A stretch of 64,000 nucleotides of DNA, taken from Methylocapsa sp. S129. Its GTDB lineage: Bacteria > Pseudomonadota > Alphaproteobacteria > Rhizobiales > Beijerinckiaceae. This document shows positions 54,626-61,583 of this stretch, piece after piece. Location of the stretch: contig NZ_LMUI01000011.1 in assembly GCF_009765995.1 (NCBI RefSeq), positions 806,912 through 870,911 on the forward strand. The letters are read 5' to 3'. Made by a program: the position numbers and the translations under genes. Each line of letters begins with the position of its first letter. The stretch's first letter is position 1. A model generated the notes under the pieces. It did not search any database. It saw only the letters and a program-made list of their open reading frames with translations, and was not told the DNA's origin.

Positions 54626-56197
54626 CTAGAAATCCGTCGGGACGCCGCCCTCCGCCTTGCGGCGGGCGACAAAGGCTTCCATCGCTTCGCGCCGTTCGGG
54701 CTCGATCGGCGGGGGCGTAAAGTTTTCCAACCGCTCTTTATAGAGGCGATTGGCCGCGTCATAGGCGGTCGGCGAACCGGCTTCGCGCCAGGTCTCGTAA
54801 TTGCGCCAGTCCGAAATCATCGGGGCGAAGAACGCATTGCGATAACGGGACTGGGTATGGGCGGCGCCGAAGAAATGGCCGCCCGGGCCCACTTCGCGCA
54901 TCGCTTCGATCGCCAGCTCTCCTTCGTCGACCGCGACGGGCCGCAGGAAATCGGCGACCATGCCGAGAAGATCGGCGTCGAGCGCCATTTTCTCGAAAGA
55001 CGCCTGCAGACCGCCCTCCATCCAGCCCGCGCCATGCATCAGCATATTGGCGCCGCCCATGATGGCGCCCCATAGGGAGAACACGCTCTCATAGGCGGCC
55101 TGCGCGTCCAGCGAATTGGCGGCGTTGGTGTTGGACGAGCGATAGGGCAGGCCGTGGCGGCGCGCGAGCTGGCCGCCGATGATCGCCGTCTTCATATATT
55201 CGGGCGTGCCGAAGGCGGGAGCGCCGGACTTCATGTCGACGTTCGAGGTGAAGCCGCCATAAACGAAGGGCGAGCCGGGCCGCACTGTCTGCGCGAGCAC
55301 GAGGCCCGCCAGGGCTTCGGCGTTCTGCTGCACGAGCGCGCCTGCCAAGGTGACCGGCGCCATGGCGCCGGCAAGCGTGAAGGGGGTCAGCACGACGACC
55401 TGATTGCGGCGCGCCATCTGGATGATCCCCTCGATCATCGGCGTGTCGAGACGCAGCGGGGAAGACGAGTTGATGACGGTAAACAGCGACGGCTCGCGCT
55501 CCAGCGTCGCATCGTCGATGCCGCGCGCGATCTTGGCCAGCTCGATCGCATCGAGGTTGCGCTCGCGCCCAAGGCTGTACGCGTGGATCGGCTTGTCCGA
55601 CAAAGTGAGCATGTCGAAGATCGCATCGAGATGCCTGACGGAGGCATGGAGGTCGACCGGTTCGACGGGATAGCCGCCCCATAAATGAATCTGTTCGAAG
55701 CTCTGGCCGAGCCGGATGAAATTCTGGAAATCGCGATGATTGCCCGGCCGCCGCCCGCCGTCGCGATCGAAGGAATTGGGGGCGCTGGCGACGGAGCAGA
55801 ACGCGGTATGGTCGCCGCCGATGACGAGCGCGCGTTCGGGATTGCGCGAGTACAACGTGAATTGCTTCGGGGCGAGACCTATGTGGGCCTCGACCAAAGC
55901 GGGATCGAAACGCACCCGGTCGGAAGCCGGATCGACGTCGGCGCCGATCTCGCGCAGCATCGCCTTGGCTTCGGCGTGCAGGAAATCCATGCCGATTTCC
56001 TTCAGCACGGACAGCGACGCCTGATGGATCGCCTCAAGTTCGTCGGCTGAAACAAGCGCGACGGGCTGGAAGGGGAATCTGGGCTGCGGCTGCTTGGGCG
56101 CCGGCCCGGGCGCAGCGCGCTCTCCGCCGCGCCTGCGGCGGCGCGGAGAGTCTTCGCCCGGCGGCGCGTTGTCGGTCATGGCTTCATTCCGATCCAT
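54626..56197 (-). CDS. MttB-family corrinoid-dependent methyltransferase, non-pyrrolysine
   Basis: 523-residue methyltransferase of the trimethylamine methyltransferase (MttB) superfamily. The frame has no internal amber codon, so it belongs to the non-pyrrolysine branch, which includes glycine betaine and proline betaine methyltransferases. TIM-barrel segments are PFVYGGFTSNVDMKSG, SSNTNAANSLDAQAAYES, GGANMLMHGAGWMEGGL and EVGPGGHFFGAAHTQ. A basic, Pro-rich N-terminal 40 residues are probably disordered. ATG at 56197 or 56179 are both possible. It would methylate the corrinoid protein encoded at 29.9 kb. Confidence 0.9.
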   Translation of the reverse strand: MDRNEAMTDNAPPGEDSPRRRRRGGERAAPGPAPKQPQPRFPFQPVALVSADELEAIHQASLSVLKEIGMDFLHAEAKAMLREIGADVDPASDRVRFDPALVEAHIGLAPKQFTLYSRNPERALVIGGDHTAFCSVASAPNSFDRDGGRRPGNHRDFQNFIRLGQSFEQIHLWGGYPVEPVDLHASVRHLDAIFDMLTLSDKPIHAYSLGRERNLDAIELAKIARGIDDATLEREPSLFTVINSSSPLRLDTPMIEGIIQMARRNQVVVLTPFTLAGAMAPVTLAGALVQQNAEALAGLVLAQTVRPGSPFVYGGFTSNVDMKSGAPAFGTPEYMKTAIIGGQLARRHGLPYRSSNTNAANSLDAQAAYESVFSLWGAIMGGANMLMHGAGWMEGGLQASFEKMALDADLLGMVADFLRPVAVDEGELAIEAMREVGPGGHFFGAAHTQSRYRNAFFAPMISDWRNYETWREAGSPTAYDAANRLYKERLENFTPPPIEPERREAMEAFVARRKAEGGVPTDF

Positions 56198-56281
56198 CCG
56201 ATGCTGGCCGGTTGCGAGATACGAACCGGGCGCCGGTGCAAACTACCTGCGCGCTTGCGCGACGGCTCACGCTATTTTGGC

Positions 56282-56298
56282 ATTGCCGCATGCCGAAT
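56282..56298. promoter_or_regulatory. Candidate LysR box upstream of the MttB-type gene
   Basis: ATT-N11-AAT (ATTGCCGCATGCCGAAT) has the T-N11-A form typical of LysR-family sites. It sits in the 147-bp gap between the LysR gene and the MttB-type gene, about 85-100 bp before its start. Binding by the adjacent LysR protein is inference. Confidence 0.3.
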
Positions 56299-56344
56299 TG
56301 CGACCGCTCGCGGCAAAATGTGCGAACGCCCCGCCGCGCGGCTG

Positions 56345-57319
56345 CTATTTGACCGCGCGCACTCTGGGGAGTTCGGGCTCCTGCGCTTCGGTCGGAATGG
56401 TCCCGTTCGGAGGATTGGCCGAGAATCGCGCGATCAGCCATGAGCGGAACAAAGCCACCGCCTCGTTGCTGAGGTCCTCCGGGTGGGTCGTCAGGTAATA
56501 GCCGTAGCCTTCGTCGAGCGAGATGTCGAAGGGACGCACCAGGCGGCCGGCCTCCACTTCTTCGTGAAAGAGCTCGGGATCGGCCAACGCCAGCCCCTCG
56601 CCGGACAAAGCATATTGAACCGCCAGTTGCGCGGTGTCGAAGACAAGGCCGCGATCGACCGAGAGGTCCGGGCGCCCGATCGCCCGCGCCATCATTTCCC
56701 AGAAGAAATGCCTTGGCCGATCCTCGATCTTGACGTGCAAGAGATCGCAGGAGGCGATGAGCCGCGCCGGATCCGGGCGCTCGATGCTCTGCAATAATTT
56801 GGGGCTGCACAAAATGGTGCTGCGCACCATCCACAGGAGATCGTGGATCGCATCGGTGACGCGCGGTTCGGAATAGACGATGGCGATGTCTATATCGCCG
56901 TCCATTTCGGCGCCGCTCACCGGCTTTGACACGATTTCGAGGGCGATGCCGGGATGCTCGGCGCGGAAATCATGCAGGATCGGGATCGCCAACCGATAGG
57001 CGAATGTCGTCGGCAGCGCCACTTTCAGGACCCGCTTGGGCCGGCCCTTCTCCTTGATGACTTCGCGCAGCGCCTGGTCGATGCGGTCGAATGATTTTGA
57101 GACCGCGGGCAGAATATGCCGGCCTGCTTCCGTCAGCACGAGCTGCTGCGGCCGTCGCTCGAACAAGGTGACGCCGAGAAAGTTCTCAAGCACGATGACA
57201 TGGCGGCTGACGGCGCTTTGCGCGACGGTCAGGCTGTTGGCGGCCGCGGTGAAACTCAAATGCTGGCCCGCCGCCTCGAAGGCGCGCAGGGCATTAAGCG
57301 GCAACCATTTTCGATCCAT
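56345..57319 (-). CDS. LysR-family transcriptional regulator (GcvA-like)
   Basis: 324-residue activator or repressor. The N-terminal helix-turn-helix reads LNALRAFEAAGQHLSFTAAA and LTVAQSAVSRHVIVLENFLG. The LysR substrate domain follows (residues 95-300), with the GcvA-type ARLIASCDLLH-like region. The start MDRKWLPLNALRAF is normal for the GcvA group. It lies in the middle of the array, 31 bp after the enolase-type gene and 147 bp before the MttB-type gene, on the same strand. It probably controls the array, with a betaine-type effector. Confidence 0.93.
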   Translation of the reverse strand: MDRKWLPLNALRAFEAAGQHLSFTAAANSLTVAQSAVSRHVIVLENFLGVTLFERRPQQLVLTEAGRHILPAVSKSFDRIDQALREVIKEKGRPKRVLKVALPTTFAYRLAIPILHDFRAEHPGIALEIVSKPVSGAEMDGDIDIAIVYSEPRVTDAIHDLLWMVRSTILCSPKLLQSIERPDPARLIASCDLLHVKIEDRPRHFFWEMMARAIGRPDLSVDRGLVFDTAQLAVQYALSGEGLALADPELFHEEVEAGRLVRPFDISLDEGYGYYLTTHPEDLSNEAVALFRSWLIARFSANPPNGTIPTEAQEPELPRVRAVK

Positions 57320-57349
57320 CGTCGTCTCCCCCGGACGACGCGCGAGAAG

Positions 57350-58498
57350 TCATCCGGTGCGCGTTTTGGCGAGCATGTCCTCCGCGAGTTCGTATCCCAT
57401 GCCCGGTTGGTCAGTCAGCACGATATTGCCAGCGCTGTCTATCTTCAAGGGCTCAGCCATCATGTAATCGCGACGATCCACATCCCACTCGGGCGGATCG
57501 TAGGGAAATTCGAGGAATGGCGCGTCGGCGACGCCGGCGGCCAGATGGGCGTTGGCGACGACGCCAATGCCGTTGGTCCAGGTGTGGGGCGTGAAGACGA
57601 GATTGTGCTCTTGCGCCATCAGGGCGACGCGGCGCAGGCCCGTTAAGCCGCCGACCAGAGCCGCGTCCGGTTGCAGAACATCGAGACAGCCCTCGGTGAT
57701 GAGATCGCGGAACTCATAGAGTTCGCGGGTCATTTCGCCGCCCGCCACGCGCACGTCGACCATCTCGCGCAAGCGGCGCATCCCAGCGCGATCGCCGCGA
57801 TGCAGGGGCTCCTCCATCCAGTAAATTCCGAGCCGTTCGAGTTCGCGCGCGACCTTGACCGCGTCTTTGAGCGACCATGGCGCGTAGACGTCCCACGACA
57901 TCCGCCAGCCCTGATTGCAATCGACCATCAGGTCGAGCTTGTCGCCGATCCGGGCGCGCACCGCTTCCAGCGCCTTGATGTCGGCGCGCCAGTCGCCGCG
58001 GTGGAACCGGATTTTCAGCGCGGTGAAGCCCTTGGCGAGATAGGCTTCCGCCGCGTCGGCAAGCTCCGCGGGGCCGCGCAATGTGCCCGACGACGCATAA
58101 GCCCTCACCGTATTGGACAGGCCGCCGATCAGCTTCCAGCAGGGTTGGCCGGTAATCTTGCCCGCCAGATCCCATAAAGCGATGTCGAGCGGCCAGCAGC
58201 GGCCCCAGTGAAAGCTGATGTTGTTGAGGATGCGCCAGTGCCGCTCGATCGCCATCGCATCCTGGCCGACGAACAGATGTTCGTGCCCCTCGAAGCCGAG
58301 CATCATGTCGCCCGAACCAATGCCGGTGACGCCAAGATCGGTATGAACGCGCACGATCGCCGCGTCCCAGAACGTGCGCGGCTTGGAATCCCAGCTCGCA
58401 TTGAACGGCGGATCGAAATGATGGCGATGCCGGGTGATTTCGATCGCCGTAATGATCGCTTTGGGGGCGAGGGCGAGAGGCGTGAAAGGGTCGGGCAT
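57350..58498 (-). CDS. Enolase-superfamily enzyme (mandelate racemase type)
   Basis: 382-residue enzyme with a capping domain and a barrel. Catalytic residues can be placed: Lys162-Ile-Arg164 (LKIRFHRGD), metal ligands Asp193 (MVDCNQGW), Glu229 (YWMEEPL) and Glu255 (GGEMTREL), and His305 (FTPHTWTNG). The C-terminal histidine points to the mandelate racemase group, whose members are mostly acid-sugar dehydratases or racemases. The KxR in place of KxK is less common. Epimerase or dehydratase in a betaine or acid-sugar pathway cannot be decided. Gap to the aldehyde dehydrogenase gene 22 bp. Confidence 0.87.
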   Translation of the reverse strand: MPDPFTPLALAPKAIITAIEITRHRHHFDPPFNASWDSKPRTFWDAAIVRVHTDLGVTGIGSGDMMLGFEGHEHLFVGQDAMAIERHWRILNNISFHWGRCWPLDIALWDLAGKITGQPCWKLIGGLSNTVRAYASSGTLRGPAELADAAEAYLAKGFTALKIRFHRGDWRADIKALEAVRARIGDKLDLMVDCNQGWRMSWDVYAPWSLKDAVKVARELERLGIYWMEEPLHRGDRAGMRRLREMVDVRVAGGEMTRELYEFRDLITEGCLDVLQPDAALVGGLTGLRRVALMAQEHNLVFTPHTWTNGIGVVANAHLAAGVADAPFLEFPYDPPEWDVDRRDYMMAEPLKIDSAGNIVLTDQPGMGYELAEDMLAKTRTG

Positions 58499-58520
58499 AA
58501 AAGGCTCCGTCAGAGAGCGC

Positions 58521-60023
58521 TCAGCGATAAGCGGTCCAGATTGTCTTGAAGTCCATGTATTTGTCGACCGCGTGCGGCGAGCGGTCGCGGCCGAAGCCCG
58601 ATTGTTTGAAGCCGCCGAACGGCGTCGCCATCGACGAGCGGTCGAATGTGTTGACCCAAACCGTGCCCGCCTTGATGGCGCGCGTCAGGCGATGGGCGAC
58701 ATTCATGTCGGCGGTCCAGACCGCGGCGCCCAGGCCATAAATGCTCGCATTGGCCAGACGGGTCGCCTCGGCTTCGTCTTCGAAAGGAATCACCACGACG
58801 ACGGGGCCAAAAATTTCCTCTTGAGCGATGCGCATGTCGTTGCGCGCGCCATCGAGAATGGTCGGCTCGATGTAAAAACCGCCGGTTTCCGCCATAACCC
58901 GCTTGCCGCCGAGCGCAATCTGCGCGCCCTCTTTTTCGCCGAGCGCGATATAGGAAAGCACGCGCTCCATATGATGCTTTTCAACCAGCGCGCCCATTTG
59001 CGAGGCGGCCTCGAAGGGATGGCCGAGCGGGATTTGCGCGCGCGCGACTTCGGCGATCGCTTCGACCAGCCTGGCGCGCACCGAAGAATGAACCAGCACG
59101 CGCGATCCCGCGTGACAGGTCTCGCCCTGATTGTAATAAATGCCCCAGGCGATCGCTTCGGCCGCCGCCTTGATGTCAGCGTCGGCCATCACGACATGCG
59201 GGCTCTTGCCGCCGCATTCGAGCGAGACGCGCTTCATATTGCTCTCGCCGGAATAGCGCAGCATGAGCTTGCCGACGTCCGTCGAGCCGGTGAAGCTGAT
59301 CATGTCGACATCGGGATGCAGCGCCAGCGGCTTGCCGGCGCGCTCGCCAAAGCCCGGCACGACATTGAGAACGCCGGCGGGAAGCCCGGCCTGATGTGCG
59401 AGGCCGCCAAGCAGAATGGCGCCAAGCGGCGATTGCTCGGCGGGCTTCAACACGACGGAATTGCCAGCGACCAAAGCAGGGCCGATTTTCCAAGCGCCGA
59501 TGATCAGCGGGTAGTTCCAGGGCACGATGGCGCCGATGACGCCCAGCGGCTCACGGCGAATGAGCGCGACGTCATTCGCGCCGACGGGGGCGACTTCGTC
59601 GATCAGCTTATCGGCCAGCTCGGCGTAATACTGGATGCAATCGGCGCAAAACGGCACGTCGACCGCGAGCGAGTTGCCAATCACCTTGCCGACGTCCAGC
59701 GTCTCCAGCAGCGCCAGCTCATCGATATGCTCGCGGATGAGTTCGGCAAAGCGCAGCAGCACGCGTTTCTTGTGAGCGGGCGCCGCATCGCGCCACTCGC
59801 CTTTCTCAAAGGCGCGCCGCGCGGCGGCGACCGCCAGATCGATGTCCGCCGCATCGCAATCGGCGACTTCGGCAAAGACGCGTCCGTCGATCGGCGACAC
59901 CTTCTCGAATCGGCGCTTTGAAACCGCATCGACATAGGCGCCGTCGATGAAAGCGCGCGCCTCTATTTTGAGGTCGGCCGCGCGGGCGAGCCAGCCGGCT
60001 TTGGTGTTGGGGCGATCGAGCAT
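58521..60023 (-). CDS. NAD(P)-dependent aldehyde dehydrogenase
   Basis: 500-residue aldehyde dehydrogenase similar to gamma-glutamyl-aminobutyraldehyde and betaine aldehyde dehydrogenases. Active-site residues are Asn170 (VPWNYPL), Glu269 (SLECGGKSP) and Cys303 (NQGETCHAGS), with FTGSTDVGK for cofactor binding. C-terminal PFGGFKQSGFGRD is typical. It follows the iron alcohol dehydrogenase by 9 bp, so the two probably oxidise an alcohol through an aldehyde to an acid. An amino- or trimethylamino-aldehyde is a likely substrate from context. Confidence 0.93.
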   Translation of the reverse strand: MLDRPNTKAGWLARAADLKIEARAFIDGAYVDAVSKRRFEKVSPIDGRVFAEVADCDAADIDLAVAAARRAFEKGEWRDAAPAHKKRVLLRFAELIREHIDELALLETLDVGKVIGNSLAVDVPFCADCIQYYAELADKLIDEVAPVGANDVALIRREPLGVIGAIVPWNYPLIIGAWKIGPALVAGNSVVLKPAEQSPLGAILLGGLAHQAGLPAGVLNVVPGFGERAGKPLALHPDVDMISFTGSTDVGKLMLRYSGESNMKRVSLECGGKSPHVVMADADIKAAAEAIAWGIYYNQGETCHAGSRVLVHSSVRARLVEAIAEVARAQIPLGHPFEAASQMGALVEKHHMERVLSYIALGEKEGAQIALGGKRVMAETGGFYIEPTILDGARNDMRIAQEEIFGPVVVVIPFEDEAEATRLANASIYGLGAAVWTADMNVAHRLTRAIKAGTVWVNTFDRSSMATPFGGFKQSGFGRDRSPHAVDKYMDFKTIWTAYR

Positions 60024-60032
60024 GGCCGAGCC

Positions 60033-61169
60033 TTATGAAACGGAGAGAACTTGTCTGGCGAGCATCAGCAGATCCGCTTGGCTGGCGGCGCGGCGGTTGG
60101 AATCGCGCATGGCGGCGTTTTCCGGCCGCGCCGTCTGCGCGGCGAGTTCCTGCGCTGTCACGCCGGCGAACTCTTCCGCCAACGAAAGCTTGACGCCGCT
60201 CGCGCGCAGCAGCTTCTCATAAGCGGCGATGAAGCCGCGCGCGCTCGGCTCCGCGCCCATATCGGCGGCGCAGGCGGCGAAAGCCTCGTTGTCCTCGACG
60301 TTCCACGGCAAGCTCGCGAGCATGGCGATGCCGACCGCCCTGCCGTGGTGGATCGGCCGCAGCGAGCCCATGGCGTGACCAAGCGCATGCGCGATCGCCG
60401 TGCCGCAATTGTCGATGGCGACGCCGGCGAAGGCGGCCGCCCATTGCAGGCCCGCGCGCGCCTCCAGATTCCCCGGGGTCTCGACCGCCGCCACGAGATG
60501 GCGCGCTACGAGCCGGATCGCTTCATGCGCATAAAGGCCGGCGGCCGGGTTGGCGTTGCGATTGGTCGCCGCCTCCACCGCATGGACCAGCGCGTCTATG
60601 CCCGTGGCGGCGGTCAGCGGTCCCGGCAGGCTGACCGTCAATTCAGGATCGAGCACGACTTCGTCGGCCTTGATTTCGTCGCCCCAGAGCCAGACCTTGG
60701 CGTGATCGTCGCGAGTCAGAATCGCCGTGCGCGTGGTTTCCGACCCGGTTCCGGCGGTGGTCGGCACGCAAATTTTCCTCAAACCCTTGGCGGGCAGGGG
60801 GTTAGCGAAAAGCTGATAATGCGCCGCCGAGTCCGCGGCGAGCGCGATCGCGGCGACCGCCTTGCCCAGATCAAGCGCGGAGCCGCCGCCCAGGCAGACG
60901 ACGACGCTGGATTTTTCTGATCGCGCCAATGCGGCGGCGGCGTCGGCCTGCGCGATGGTCGGGTCGCTCTGGAACGCGTCGAAGATTGTGAAAGCGAGGC
61001 CGTGGCCGCGCAATCCCCCTGCGATCTCCTCGACGAGGCCCGTCGATTTCAGCCCGGGATCGGCGACAAGAAGGACATGGCCCTGCGCGCCGGCCAGCGT
61101 CGCGATCCGCGCGCGCGCGCCGACGCCCGCCGTAATGCGCGGCATCCGCGCGAGTTCATAAACGCCCAT
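60033..61169 (-). CDS. Iron-containing alcohol dehydrogenase (group III)
   Basis: 378-residue metal-dependent alcohol dehydrogenase. The cofactor loop is CLGGGSALDLGK, PTTAGTGSETT forms the phosphate region, and the metal ligands are in GIDALVHAVEAAT, IAHALGHAMG and RPIHHGRAVG. It is the first gene of the seven-gene minus-strand array, 9 bp before the aldehyde dehydrogenase. A choline- or diol-type alcohol substrate is possible; the family is broad, and maleylacetate reductase activity cannot be fully excluded. Confidence 0.92.
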   Translation of the reverse strand: MGVYELARMPRITAGVGARARIATLAGAQGHVLLVADPGLKSTGLVEEIAGGLRGHGLAFTIFDAFQSDPTIAQADAAAALARSEKSSVVVCLGGGSALDLGKAVAAIALAADSAAHYQLFANPLPAKGLRKICVPTTAGTGSETTRTAILTRDDHAKVWLWGDEIKADEVVLDPELTVSLPGPLTAATGIDALVHAVEAATNRNANPAAGLYAHEAIRLVARHLVAAVETPGNLEARAGLQWAAAFAGVAIDNCGTAIAHALGHAMGSLRPIHHGRAVGIAMLASLPWNVEDNEAFAACAADMGAEPSARGFIAAYEKLLRASGVKLSLAEEFAGVTAQELAAQTARPENAAMRDSNRRAASQADLLMLARQVLSVS

Positions 61170-61583
61170 TTTCCGCCATTCGCTGGTTTGCCAGATGAGG
61201 GCGCACCATCGACTGCCGGGGCGCGCCAGGGAATATGATTTTGAAGATGCGCCAATGCCTTGTTGTCATGCGGGTGAGGAAAGGCGGTCCAGCGCCGCGC
61301 TGTGCTAACGGCTCGTTAACACTATGAAAGCGCCGCTCCAAAGGTAACGACGGCGGTTACGAATTGTTAAGCCGGGCAGCGGCTAATTCAATTGGTCTGA
61401 TCAACGTCGCAATCTCAGAAATGGCGACGTATTGGCTGGATCACACGATGAGTAAGTTCTCCCGGCGGGACTTATGGGCATCATGCCGCTTCATCGTATC
61501 GGTGCAAATCCGAATGTCCCCAACAATGTCATTTCCGGGCGCGCGGTCGATTTGGCCCAGTCTCGGACGGCGGGATTTATCGG
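61170..61583. other. Divergent intergenic region upstream of the catabolic array
   Basis: About 414 bp between the iron alcohol dehydrogenase gene and the GGDEF-EAL gene. It contains GTAAC-N7-GTTAC (about 61344-61360), a possible regulator site, and an AT-richer stretch at 61310-61450 consistent with promoters. No coding frame was supported. Confidence 0.4.

Noticed and set aside
54626..56197. Pyrrolysine-containing trimethylamine methyltransferase
   Set aside because: The reading frame is complete at normal length with no internal TAG, and no pylT/pylS is seen, so it is placed in the non-pyrrolysine branch.
57350..58498. Hydroxyproline betaine 2-epimerase (HpbD)
   Set aside because: The active site has His305 of the mandelate-racemase type instead of a second catalytic lysine pair, so this name is not supported.
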